A DNA stretch of 64,000 nt. Source: JACMLD01 sp963705285. Lineage in GTDB: Bacteria > Bacteroidota > Bacteroidia > Chitinophagales > Chitinophagaceae. Below are positions 25,195 through 33,696 of this stretch, piece after piece. The stretch covers positions 4,650,001 to 4,714,000 of the forward strand of contig OY970066.1 in the NCBI GenBank assembly GCA_963705285.1. The letters run 5' to 3'. Position numbers and translations under genes: made by a program. Positions within the stretch are counted from its first letter, which is position 1; each line of letters starts with the position of its first letter. The notes beneath the pieces were generated by a model. The model saw only the letters and a list, made by a program, of their open reading frames with translations, was not told the origin of the DNA and made no database searches.

Positions 25195-25563
25195 GTTACG
25201 CAATTTCGCGTGCACGTTAGCCATGAGTTGCTTTCCGTTAGCCGAGATCGGCTCCAGCACTTGCAGTGGGTACAATCATCCATCATCACCATCATCAAAA
25301 TCTGCGTTCTATATCAAAATCTGCGTTCTATAAAACCGCGTCGCGGCATGTACTAATTCATACATTTATACATTATTCAATATCGGTCTGGGGCAAGCCC
25401 AGCCCCTACGGTCGTTGGTAAACAACAATCATTTTCAATCATCACAATCATCAACATCTGCGTTCCATCCGCGCGTTGCGGTATTAACACACCTGCCTGC
25501 CGGCAGGCAGGTTTCCACACCGCCTGTCGGCAAGCAGGTTTCCACATTTACACATTCTCCCAA
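25195..25563. repeat. Composite palindromic repeat, reverse copies
   Basis: No gene is seen. Reverse-orientation element: B' (ATCATCAAAATCTGCGTTCT, twice, 25285-25340), C' CTGGGGCAAGCCCAGCCCCT (25388-25409), another B' (25435-25470) and A' CCTGCCTGCCGGCAGGCAGG (25492-25511) with a second, degenerate A' at 25521-25538. The end lies 25 bp from the sensor kinase stop (25564), so relative to that gene the palindrome again lies just after a stop codon. Confidence 0.88.
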
Positions 25564-26922
25564 TCAGAATTGCAATAGAAAAGACGTGCCCTCTCCTTCT
25601 GTACTCTGCACCTGCATGGTGCCCTTGTGCAGCATCATAATTTGTTTACAAAGGCTAAGCCCGATACCGCTGCCGTGCTTCTTGGTACTGAAAAACGGAA
25701 TGAAGATTTTATCAAGTACTTCCTCTGTCATTCCGCTGCCATTGTCTGATACCTTTACAATGGTCTTTTTATTGTTGGCCACATACGCGGAAAGAATAAT
25801 GCGCGGTTCTGTTTTTTCCTTTACCGCTTCAATGGCATTTACCAGCAGATTAATCAATACCTGTTCAATAAGGTTGGTATCTGCTTCCAGTTGCAGATCG
25901 GTATCTTTCAAAATAATTTCCAGGTCGATGTTTTTTTGCTCTAGCGTTGGCTGCATCAGGTGGTGCAGGTTTTCAAAAAGGTTGCGCACATATACCTGAC
26001 GCAGGTTGAGCGTGGTAATTTTATTAAGGTTGCGGTAGGTTTCTGCAAACTTCAACAAACCTTCGCTTCTTCTCTTAATGGTATCAATACCCAGTTCAAG
26101 ATCATCAACGGCGCCGGTTTCATTGTTGAGCAGGTTAACGGATTGTTTAAGGCGGCTTTTAAGCGTTTCTGCCAGCGATGAAATGGGGGCAATGGAATTC
26201 ATGATCTCATGCGTCATTACACTGAGCAGCTTCTGCCATGCTTTAGATTCAGTTTCATCCAATGCCTCATTCACATTTTGAAAAGCGATCAGCTTAAATT
26301 TTTTTCCTTCTGTCTGAAAAGCCGTTGCACTTAACAATATTTTAAATGAAGATTTATCGTGGTGGGCAGTAGCAATTTTAGCTTCCCCTGGTTTTAAAAT
26401 AAGAAGACTATTGTAAAGTTGCCCATCGCGTTTGGCCAGCGAATGAATGGTCTTCAGATAAGGCAGCTGCAGCAGGTTTTTCAGGGCTTCGTTCATCCAC
26501 ACCACTTCGCCGCTTTCTTCCTGGTAAGATAATATGCCGGTATCTACCAGTTCCAGTATCTTTTGCACGTATTGATACTGGGTTTCTTTTTCTTTACTGA
26601 TTACCTTAAAAGTGGTATTGATTTCATTAAAACCCTGGCGCAATGGCTGCAGATCCACCGGCGCATGCTTTACATCAAAATAGCGCGAAAAATCGCGGTA
26701 ATGCACAGACTCTACAAACTGGTCAAGTTCATCGTGGGCTTTTTTCTGAAACCGGTAAAAATCGTTGAGCTGGTAGATAAGCACCGGGGCCAAAATGATA
26801 AGGTAAACATACAAACCCTTTACGTACATGCCTTTTACCACAATAAACGATGCCAGGCCCAGTACGAGGAACAGCAATATGACCCGTATAAAAATCCGCC
26901 ACTCGGTAGTTTTGAAAAGCAT
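25564..26922 (-). CDS. Sensor histidine kinase (NtrY-like)
   Basis: 452 residues. Two N-terminal membrane helices (FIRVILLFLVLGLASFIVV and YVYLIILAPVLIYQLND) with almost no periplasmic loop, so the signal is likely intramembrane or cytoplasmic. A HAMP-like/coiled linker, a PAS-like domain (VQKILELVDTGILSYQEESGE), then the dimerisation box with phospho-acceptor His in SVMTHEIMNSIAPISSL and a complete HATPase: N-box LIEQVLINLLVNAIEAV, G1 VKVSDNGSGM, F-box FIPFFSTK, G2 GSGIGLSL. It is downstream of, and in the same direction as, the sigma-54 regulator (163-bp gap), forming a two-component system divergent to the exporter genes. Confidence 0.93.
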   Translation of the reverse strand: MLFKTTEWRIFIRVILLFLVLGLASFIVVKGMYVKGLYVYLIILAPVLIYQLNDFYRFQKKAHDELDQFVESVHYRDFSRYFDVKHAPVDLQPLRQGFNEINTTFKVISKEKETQYQYVQKILELVDTGILSYQEESGEVVWMNEALKNLLQLPYLKTIHSLAKRDGQLYNSLLILKPGEAKIATAHHDKSSFKILLSATAFQTEGKKFKLIAFQNVNEALDETESKAWQKLLSVMTHEIMNSIAPISSLAETLKSRLKQSVNLLNNETGAVDDLELGIDTIKRRSEGLLKFAETYRNLNKITTLNLRQVYVRNLFENLHHLMQPTLEQKNIDLEIILKDTDLQLEADTNLIEQVLINLLVNAIEAVKEKTEPRIILSAYVANNKKTIVKVSDNGSGMTEEVLDKIFIPFFSTKKHGSGIGLSLCKQIMMLHKGTMQVQSTEGEGTSFLLQF

Positions 26923-27085
26923 GGGTTCATCAATAATTAATAATTAAAAATTAAAAATCTGTACCACTGATAGTCTGTTTGGATGAAGTATTGAAGATCA
27001 GTAAAAATAAGGAGCAATAAGTGATTTTCTCACTTTTTTGAACTTCGTCATTATGAATTATTAATTACGAATTTTTAATTATTAA
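26923..27085. repeat. AT-rich 7-bp period tracts between regulator and kinase
   Basis: Heptads AATAATT AATAATT AAAAATT AAAAATC run from 26932 to 26959, just upstream of the kinase start (ATG at 26922, minus strand). A second set (AATTATT, AATTACG, AATTTTT, AATTATT, AATTATA) lies around 27050-27085, next to the regulator stop. The two are partly inverse to each other, so the region can fold. Confidence 0.7.
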
Positions 27086-28444
27086 TTATATATCGTACTT
27101 GCTCAACCTTCTGTAAAGCGCGGTACGCGTTAACCCCAGTTCTTTTGCAGCCTTGGAAATATTGCCATTGTTTTTTTCTATCACACGCAGGATGGTATTC
27201 TTTTCAATGGCACTCAGTTTTGATTCTGCAGGCTCTTCATCCTGCACGCCTGCACTTTCAATGGGAGAAAAAATGATGTCTTTGGCTTCCAGCACATTCC
27301 CATCGCTCATAATAACTGCGCGTTCTATGCTGTATTGCAGTTCGCGGATATTGCCCGGATAATGATAATGCAATAATTTATCCAATGCCTTTTCATCAAA
27401 CTCCAGCACCGGTTTTAAATATTTGTTGCTGTAAATTTTACTAAAATGTCTTGCCAGCAGAATAATGTCTTCTCCGCGTTTGCGCAGTGGCGGTACTACA
27501 ATCTCAACGGTATTGATGCGGTACACCAGGTCTTTGCGAAAACGGCTTTCGTTGGCCAGTTCAGTTAAAGGTACGTTGGTGGCGCAAATCAGGCGAATGT
27601 CTACCGGCACCACTTCATTAGAGCCCAGCCGCGTTATCTGCCGGTTTTGCAACACGCTCAAAAGTTTTGCCTGCTGTTGCAAGGTAATATTGCCAATTTC
27701 ATCCAGGAACAGCGTACCGCCGCTGGCAGATTCAAACCTGCCTACCCGGTCTTCACGGGCATCTGTAAACGCACCTTTTTTATGGCCAAACAATTCGCTT
27801 TCAAAAAGTGTTTCGGTCAGCGCGCCTACATCCACTTTTACAAACGGCTTATCGGCGCGCATGGAATGCTGAAAAATAGCTTTTGCGATCAGGTCTTTGC
27901 CGGTACCATTTTCGCCCAGTATTAATATATTGGCATCTGTAGGTGCAATTTTTTCTACCTTATATAATATCTCGCGGATAACATCACTTTCGCCAATCAG
28001 CTCTTTGCTGGTCAGCAATTCTGGTTTGAGCACTGCCGCGGCGCCGGTTTTAGAAGTATTTCTTTTAAGTGCATCCCTGATGGTGTCAATCAGTTTTTCA
28101 TTGTGCCAGGGTTTTACTACAAAATCTGCGGCGCCCTCTTTGAGCGATCGTACGGCCAGATCAATATCACCGTAGGCGGTAATCATAATAACGGCGGCTG
28201 TTGATCTGAATTCCCTGATTTTTCTGAGCCAGAATAATCCTTCATTGCCGGTATTGATAGAACTGTTGAAGTTCATATCCAGCAAAATGAGGTCAAAGTT
28301 TTGTTTGGCCAGTTGTGCGCGGATGTTCTCCGGATTTTTTTCGGTAATTACTTCGCGGGCTTCTGTTTTTAGCAACAGTCGTACGGCAGTCAGAACATCT
28401 ATATCATCATCAATCACCAGTATCGAGGCGTTCTTCAAATTCAA
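27086..28444 (-). CDS. Sigma-54-dependent response regulator (NtrC family)
   Basis: 452 residues: receiver (SILVIDDDIDVLTAVRLLL with the phospho-Asp in LILLDMNFN, Lys in VVKPW), AAA+ domain (Walker A ILGENGTGKDLIAKA, Walker B GTLFLDEIGN) and a C-terminal Fis-type helix-turn-helix (NGNISKAAKELGLTRTALYRRL). The sigma-54-contacting loop reads GAFTDA in place of canonical GAFTGA, a variant that occurs in natural homologues; whether it alters sigma-54 contact cannot be told here. Divergent from the exporter operon across 405 bp, so that operon is the natural target. Paired sensor kinase lies downstream. Confidence 0.93.
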   Translation of the reverse strand: MNLKNASILVIDDDIDVLTAVRLLLKTEAREVITEKNPENIRAQLAKQNFDLILLDMNFNSSINTGNEGLFWLRKIREFRSTAAVIMITAYGDIDLAVRSLKEGAADFVVKPWHNEKLIDTIRDALKRNTSKTGAAAVLKPELLTSKELIGESDVIREILYKVEKIAPTDANILILGENGTGKDLIAKAIFQHSMRADKPFVKVDVGALTETLFESELFGHKKGAFTDAREDRVGRFESASGGTLFLDEIGNITLQQQAKLLSVLQNRQITRLGSNEVVPVDIRLICATNVPLTELANESRFRKDLVYRINTVEIVVPPLRKRGEDIILLARHFSKIYSNKYLKPVLEFDEKALDKLLHYHYPGNIRELQYSIERAVIMSDGNVLEAKDIIFSPIESAGVQDEEPAESKLSAIEKNTILRVIEKNNGNISKAAKELGLTRTALYRRLSKYDI

Positions 28445-28849
28445 GATGGGTAAGTTTTTATGCGTTTACGTCGTATTCACCTATTAGCTATTAGCCACTA
28501 GCTTTTAGCATTCGATAATCAGCGAGTTGATAGCCTGTACAAGGCACTTATAGCTAATCGCTAACAGCTAACGGCTTATTTCTACAATTATACCATAAAT
28601 GCAAACGCATGATAAACAATTTTTAAGAATTTACATGATAATTTCATATTGTATCAAAAACGAACACCTTTTGTAACATTACCGGACAATAACGAACGTT
28701 ATCGTAGTATAATAAATTGAAAATCATTGCGCTGGCACACTGGCACATTCTTATCTATACATGTGCCGGAAGTTTCTCATGTTGTTTGTTAAACTACGCC
28801 GGGTAGCCAGCCTGGCGTAGTTTTAAAAAATTAAAAAGTTTGTATTACA
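28445..28849. promoter_or_regulatory. Divergent control region between the regulator and exporter genes
   Basis: No gene is seen. Elements: heptads of the GCTAATA dialect at about 28480-28510 and 28550-28575; an inverted repeat ATAACG-AA-CGTTAT (28689-28702); a TGGCAC pair at 28733-28738 and 28741-28746 and the dyad GGCACA (28742-28747) with TGTGCC (28762-28767), 14 bp apart; and the hairpin at 28791-28823. A sigma-54 core (TGGCAC-N5-TTGC) is only half matched: the -24 GG is present, the -12 GC is not. The dyad is therefore better read as a candidate activator site. Confidence 0.5.
28791..28823 (+). terminator. Leader hairpin before the adaptor gene
   Basis: AAACTACGCC (28791-28800) pairs with GGCGTAGTTT (28814-28823), a 10-bp perfect stem with a 13-nt loop, followed by TAAAAAATTAAAAAG. 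It lies 26 bp before the adaptor ATG. As a terminator it would stop transcripts before the exporter, so it may be an attenuator; as a leader structure it may affect stability. Confidence 0.55.
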
Positions 28850-30103
28850 ATGGATAGAGTTATTGAAAAAAAGACGTGGACAACCAAGCGAATATTAACG
28901 ATAGGCGGCATTGTGGCCATTGTGGCATTGATAGGTGCCAGCTATTATTTTACATCGGGCAAATCTAAACTGAATCAGGATACAGACCGGCTCACCATCA
29001 GCGAAATTAAAAAAGGGCCTTATAAAGATAATATTCCCGTAAATGGTGTGGTATTGCCGCTTACTTCTATTTACCTGGATGCTACCGAAGGCGGACGGGT
29101 GGAAGAAAAGTACGTGGAAGACGGTGCGGAGATGAAAAAAGGCGAGCCTATCCTGCGTATGTCTAATACAGATTTGATGATGACCATGATGAGCTCACAG
29201 AATAACGTGTACAATACCCTTACACAAATGCAGATTAACCAGAATGCTGCATCGCAGAATACAGTAAATAAGAGAACATCCATGGCAGACGTGGAAAGCC
29301 AATACAACGAGGCCGAGCGCATTTACACGCTCGATAAAAAACTGTATGCAGAAAAGGCAATTGGTATGCAGGAGTTCAAACAGGCAGAAAACAATTACAA
29401 TTATTTCAGGCAGAAAAAATTGCTGACAGAACAGATATTATCGCAGGATTCTATTTCTCGCGCACAACAGGCAGCGCAGGACAGACGCTCCTACCAGGGC
29501 TCACAGCAGGCGCTGAATATCATGGAAAAGAAAGTGGGCGATTTGATTGTACGCGCTCCCGTTGACGGGCAGCTGACATCACTTGATGCCGAAATTGGCG
29601 AGAACAAAAACAAAGGCCAGCGTCTTGGGCAGATTGATGTACTGAGCGGTTTTAAAGTAAGAGTGAATGTAGACGAACATTATCTGTCGCGCATATTTGT
29701 GGGCCAGATGGGCGATTTCACCTTTGCGAACAAATCTTACAAACTAAAAATCAAAAAAGTTTTTACACAGGTACTCAACAATACCTTTCAGGTAGATATG
29801 GAGTTTGTAGGTGAAGTACCACAGGGCATCCGCCGCGGCCAAACCTTGCAGATTGTATTGGCACTGAGCGATGAGACCACTGCCATTTTGCTGCCCAAAG
29901 GCGGGTTCTACCAGCAAACTGGTGGCAACTGGATATTTAAAGTAAGTGAAGATGGCAAAACCGCTACCCGTGTAGATATTCAACTGGGCCGTCAGAGCAT
30001 TGATTATTATGAAGTGCTGGGCGGATTGAACCCCGGCGACAAAGTGATCACAAGTAGTTACGAGAACTATGGTACCATACAGGAACTGGTGCTAAAAAAA
30101 TAA
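28850..30103 (+). CDS. HlyD/MacA-type periplasmic adaptor
   Basis: 417 residues. A short cytoplasmic end, one membrane helix (ILTIGGIVAIVALIGASYYF, about 15-35), then the half-lipoyl strand IPVNGVVLPLTSIYLDATEG, a long coiled-coil hairpin (about 110-215), the second lipoyl half DLIVRAPVDGQLTSLDAEIG, and the beta-barrel/membrane-proximal domains (DEHYLSRIFVGQMGDF ... PQGIRRGQTLQIV ... LLPKGGFYQQ). Family role: bridges an inner-membrane ABC pump and an outer-membrane channel of the TolC type. It is the only adaptor in the window, so it presumably serves the twelve following permeases; no tolC gene is in view. Confidence 0.93.
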   Translation: MDRVIEKKTWTTKRILTIGGIVAIVALIGASYYFTSGKSKLNQDTDRLTISEIKKGPYKDNIPVNGVVLPLTSIYLDATEGGRVEEKYVEDGAEMKKGEPILRMSNTDLMMTMMSSQNNVYNTLTQMQINQNAASQNTVNKRTSMADVESQYNEAERIYTLDKKLYAEKAIGMQEFKQAENNYNYFRQKKLLTEQILSQDSISRAQQAAQDRRSYQGSQQALNIMEKKVGDLIVRAPVDGQLTSLDAEIGENKNKGQRLGQIDVLSGFKVRVNVDEHYLSRIFVGQMGDFTFANKSYKLKIKKVFTQVLNNTFQVDMEFVGEVPQGIRRGQTLQIVLALSDETTAILLPKGGFYQQTGGNWIFKVSEDGKTATRVDIQLGRQSIDYYEVLGGLNPGDKVITSSYENYGTIQELVLKK

Positions 30104-30137
30104 ATAAACCTCACTATCCACCATTAAACTTTATTGT

Positions 30138-30338
30138 ATGAAACAAAAAATCATTTATACCGTCCTTCTGATTGTATGCATGTATTTTCCGGCATCTTCC
30201 AGGGAATGTGGCGAAGCAGTGCAAACAGTGGCGGTTGTGGTAGACAACATAAACCTGGCAAAAAAACCGGCTATTGCTGCCGAACAGGCCAGCAGCCTGC
30301 CGGTGTCTTTATTCAGTAAACTGATATACAAGCTGTAA
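30138..30338 (+). CDS. Small secreted peptide in exporter operon
   Basis: 66 residues, 34 bp after the adaptor and 84 bp before the ATPase. A cleavable-looking signal peptide (MKQKIIYTVLLIVCMYFPASSREC) is followed by about 42 residues with one Cys and a mostly apolar mature part (VQTVAVVVDNINLAKKPAIA...SLFSKLIYKL). No known family. Position between adaptor and ATPase, with the same strand and small gaps, argues for a real, co-transcribed gene. It could be a small accessory subunit or an exported peptide. A +2 frame also runs open over it but lacks a signal sequence. Confidence 0.5.
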   Translation: MKQKIIYTVLLIVCMYFPASSRECGEAVQTVAVVVDNINLAKKPAIAAEQASSLPVSLFSKLIYKL

Positions 30339-30422
30339 CATAAAACGCAACTGGTTCGTCTCACAAGGCAATAAACTAACTTTTACTCATTATACCAATC
30401 TTTCAATCTAAACTGTATTAAG

Positions 30423-31100
30423 ATGATAAACATTACCGGTCTTGAGAAAATCTATCGCACCGAGGAAGTAGAAACCGTGGCATTAAACAAATTGTCGTTT
30501 GAAGTTAAAGATGGAGAATTTGTTGCTGTAATGGGCCCCTCCGGCTGTGGTAAATCTACCCTGCTCAATATTCTTGGGTTGCTGGATGATCCCGATGACG
30601 GTAGTTTTTTATTCAACGGCATTGAAGTGGCCAAATTCAACGAGCGCAAAAGGGCCGAGTTGCGCAAACGCAATATTGGTTTTGTGTTCCAGAGTTTTAA
30701 CCTGATAGATGAACTCACCGTGTTTGAAAACGTTGAACTGCCGCTGATTTATCTTGGTATTAAAAGTGATGAAAGGAAAAAACGTGTAGAAGAAGTACTG
30801 GATAAAGTTCAGATCATGCACCGCCGCAACCACTATCCGCAGCAATTATCGGGCGGTCAGCAACAACGTGTGGCTGTTGCCCGAGCAGTGGTAAACAAAC
30901 CAAAATTAATATTGGCGGATGAGCCTACCGGTAACCTCGATAGCAGCAATGGTAATGAAGTAATGGAAATGCTTACTGACCTGAACGAGCAGGGCACCAC
31001 CATCATTATGGTTACCCACAGTGAGCACGACGCGCGTTATAGCCACCGCATCATACGCATGCTTGACGGACAAACGGTAACAGAAAACATTTTGGTATAG
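30423..31100 (+). CDS. ABC ATPase (LolD/MacB-type), stand-alone
   Basis: 225 residues, the usual size of LolD/FtsE/MacB-type ATPases. Walker A MGPSGCGKSTLLN (about 38-50), Q-loop FVFQSFNLIDELTVFENVELP, signature LSGGQQQRVAVARA, Walker B LILADEPTGNLD, H-loop MVTHSEHDARYS. It energises FtsX-type permeases that pull substrates from the membrane or periplasm towards an adaptor and outer-membrane channel. Unlike MacB it has no fused permease. It is the only such ATPase here, followed by twelve permeases on the same strand, so it is expected to drive all of them. Confidence 0.95.
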   Translation: MINITGLEKIYRTEEVETVALNKLSFEVKDGEFVAVMGPSGCGKSTLLNILGLLDDPDDGSFLFNGIEVAKFNERKRAELRKRNIGFVFQSFNLIDELTVFENVELPLIYLGIKSDERKKRVEEVLDKVQIMHRRNHYPQQLSGGQQQRVAVARAVVNKPKLILADEPTGNLDSSNGNEVMEMLTDLNEQGTTIIMVTHSEHDARYSHRIIRMLDGQTVTENILV

Positions 31101-31104
31101 GAAG

Positions 31105-31179
31105 AGCGCTTAGCTGTTAGCCTTGAGCTGTGAGCCGACGGCCAAATACCTAATAGCTAACGGCTAAATGCTAATAGCT
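31105..31179 (+). repeat. Heptad tract before permease 1
   Basis: AATACCT, AATAGCT, AACGGCT, AAATGCT, AATAGCT run in register (31145-31179), preceded by looser TTAGCTGTTAGCC units. The array ends 5 nt before the ATG of permease 1 at 31185. Confidence 0.75.
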
Positions 31180-31184
31180 GGTTT

Positions 31185-33548
31185 ATGTTAAAGAACTACT
31201 TCAAAATAGCTTTCCGCAATCTCTGGAAGAGCAAAGGCTATACTTTCATTAATATACTGGGTCTTACAATAGGTATGGCAAGCGCCATACTTATTCTTTT
31301 ATGGATACAGAATGAAATGAGTTACGATCGGTCTTACAAAAAAGCAGACCGGTTGTACATGATGTATAACCGCGATAAATTTGATGGCGGGCTTTGGGCA
31401 TGGAATGCTACGCCCAAAATTATGGCGCCCACCATACTGCATGATTACCCCGAAGCAGAAGCCGTAGCCCGTTACAATAACATTACCTTTCTTACAACAG
31501 TGGGTGAAAAAAAACTCAACGTAAGAGGCGCGTTTGCAGACAGCAGCTTCCTTTCCATGTTTGATTTTCCATTGATAGCCGGCAATGCCAACCGCGCGCT
31601 CACCGGCAATGACAATATTGTGCTGACGGAAAAAATGGCAATTAAGCTTTTTGGCAAAGAAGACCCCATGGGCAAAATTGTGCGCGTAGACAGCAATGCC
31701 AATTTTACGGTAAGCGCGGTATTAAAAGATTTACCCAACAATACTTCATTTAAATTTGAATACCTGCTACCATGGGGGTTTATGGAAAAATTGGGCTGGA
31801 ATGATAAATTCTGGGGCAATAATTCTGTTAGTACGTATGTGCTGCTGAAACCAGGTGCATCTCACGCCGGTTTTAACAATAAAGTGAAAGACATCACCAC
31901 CAGTCATTCTGAAGAAACGGCTAAAGTATTTTCATACCCGGTAAGCAAATTGCATTTATATGGAAAGAGCGAGAACGGGCAACTGGTAGATGGGCAAATA
32001 GAAACCGTACGATTGTTTGCCGTGATTGCCTTATTTATTTTGCTGATTGCCTGCATCAATTTTATGAATCTTTCTACTGCCCGTAGTGAGAAACGTGCCA
32101 AAGAGGTGGGCATCAGAAAAGTAGCTGGCGCACTTAAGCAATCACTGATAGCACAATTTATTGGCGAAAGCGTATTACTTTCTGCCATTGCATTTACTAT
32201 TGCGCTGTTTTTGGTACAGGTTTGTTTGAAATCATTTAATGAGCTGGTGGGCAAAGAACTGTTCATTGATTATAGCAACCCGCTCTATTGGCTATCAGCT
32301 ATTGCGTTTATTTTATTTACCGGTTTGCTGGCAGGCAGTTATCCTGCATTTTACCTGTCGTCATTTACACCTGTGAAAGTATTAAAGGGCACCTTTAAAA
32401 AAGCCAACGCACTGGTAACGCCCCGCAAAATAATGGTGGTAATGCAATTTACATTTGCGATCATTCTTATCATCAGCACCATTATTGTACAACACCAGAT
32501 ACAATACGCGCAAAACCGCGATGCGGGTTACAACCGTAACAACCTCATCTATGCGTTTACGCAGGGAGATATTGACAAAAACTACCTGCCCATCAAACAA
32601 GACCTGCTGAAAAGCGGCGCGGTAGTATCACTCACAAAATCTGCCAACCCCATTACCCAGCGCTGGAGCGATGGATGGGGTTATATATGGCCTGGCAGCA
32701 CGGAAGGAGACAAAAAACTTGATTTTGTTAGGTTGGGTTCGGATGCAGCATTTGTAAAAACAATTGGTATTAAACTGGTGGAGGGTCGCGATATTGACAT
32801 TTACAATTATCCAAACGATACGGTTGCGATGTTGCTGAATGAATCTGCGGTGAAAGCGATGCGGCTGAAAAACCCCGTTGGCCAGCAGGTAAGACGCGAA
32901 GGCGACCGGGTATGGACGGTAGTGGGTGTAGTAAAAGATTTTATTTTAGAATCTCCCTTTGAGAAAAAAGTAAACCCTATGATAATTGTAGGGCCGGCCG
33001 ATAATTTTTTTCAGATCATCCACATGAAATTAAATGCTGCACGAACCAATGCAGACAATATAGCTACCATTGAAAAAATATTTAAACAATACAATCCCCA
33101 ATATCCGTTTGATTATGTATTTGCCGATGAATCGTATGCCAGGAAATTCAAAGAGCAGGAACGAACCGGCACATTGGCTGTATTGTTTGCAGGCCTTACC
33201 ATTTTCATTTCGTGCCTGGGCTTATTTGGGCTGGCCACTTACATGGCAGAAAACAGGATCAAAGAAATTGGCGTACGCAAGGTACTGGGCGCTTCTGTAT
33301 TCAGCATCACTTCACTTTTATCAAAAGATTTTTTGAAGCTGGTACTGCTCTCATTAATCATTGCTTCACCAGTTGCATGGTGGGCTATGGATAAATGGCT
33401 GCAGCATTATTCTTATCACATCACCATTAGCTGGTGGGTGTTTGCAGGCGCTGGTATTGCATCTGTGTTAATTGCACTGGCAACGGTAAGTTACCAGTCT
33501 GTAAAAGCCGCCATATCCAATCCTGTTAAAAGCTTACGTTCAGAATAA
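31185..33548 (+). CDS. FtsX/MacB-type permease 1
   Basis: 787 residues. Layout shared by all twelve permeases: N-terminal helix (about 19-42), large periplasmic core (about 45-280), an FtsX block of three helices, a middle helix (RKIMVVMQFTFAIILIIST), a second periplasmic core and a last FtsX block. First core carries the MacB_PCD mark LFGKEDPMGKIVR. Coupling motifs: RAKEVGIRKVAGALKQSL and RIKEIGVRKVLGASVFS. Tail SNPVKSLRSE. No ATPase domain, so it needs the gene 84 bp upstream. The first core (YMMYNRDKFDGGLWAWNATP) is closest to permease 3 by eye. Substrate unknown. Confidence 0.93.
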   Translation: MLKNYFKIAFRNLWKSKGYTFINILGLTIGMASAILILLWIQNEMSYDRSYKKADRLYMMYNRDKFDGGLWAWNATPKIMAPTILHDYPEAEAVARYNNITFLTTVGEKKLNVRGAFADSSFLSMFDFPLIAGNANRALTGNDNIVLTEKMAIKLFGKEDPMGKIVRVDSNANFTVSAVLKDLPNNTSFKFEYLLPWGFMEKLGWNDKFWGNNSVSTYVLLKPGASHAGFNNKVKDITTSHSEETAKVFSYPVSKLHLYGKSENGQLVDGQIETVRLFAVIALFILLIACINFMNLSTARSEKRAKEVGIRKVAGALKQSLIAQFIGESVLLSAIAFTIALFLVQVCLKSFNELVGKELFIDYSNPLYWLSAIAFILFTGLLAGSYPAFYLSSFTPVKVLKGTFKKANALVTPRKIMVVMQFTFAIILIISTIIVQHQIQYAQNRDAGYNRNNLIYAFTQGDIDKNYLPIKQDLLKSGAVVSLTKSANPITQRWSDGWGYIWPGSTEGDKKLDFVRLGSDAAFVKTIGIKLVEGRDIDIYNYPNDTVAMLLNESAVKAMRLKNPVGQQVRREGDRVWTVVGVVKDFILESPFEKKVNPMIIVGPADNFFQIIHMKLNAARTNADNIATIEKIFKQYNPQYPFDYVFADESYARKFKEQERTGTLAVLFAGLTIFISCLGLFGLATYMAENRIKEIGVRKVLGASVFSITSLLSKDFLKLVLLSLIIASPVAWWAMDKWLQHYSYHITISWWVFAGAGIASVLIALATVSYQSVKAAISNPVKSLRSE

Positions 33549-33696
33549 CCAGCAATGCCGTGCGCACTTGCGGCAATAATTTGAGTTGTAAATAACATGA
33601 GAATGCTTTTGTAGACACACACCGGCGTTGGTGCTTGTAACCCGTGCCTGTTCCGGTGCGTCTTACTGATCAATTTTCATTTATTAAATTCCCTGT

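Noticed and set aside
28733..28760. Sigma-54 promoter before the adaptor gene
   Set aside because: The -24-like TGGCAC is present twice but no -12 TTGC/GC lies at the right distance for either copy, so it is recorded only as a candidate activator site.
30134..30319. Alternative 61-codon frame over the small peptide gene
   Set aside because: It lacks a signal peptide and is Gly/Arg/Cys-rich in a random manner; the 30138 frame is the better candidate.
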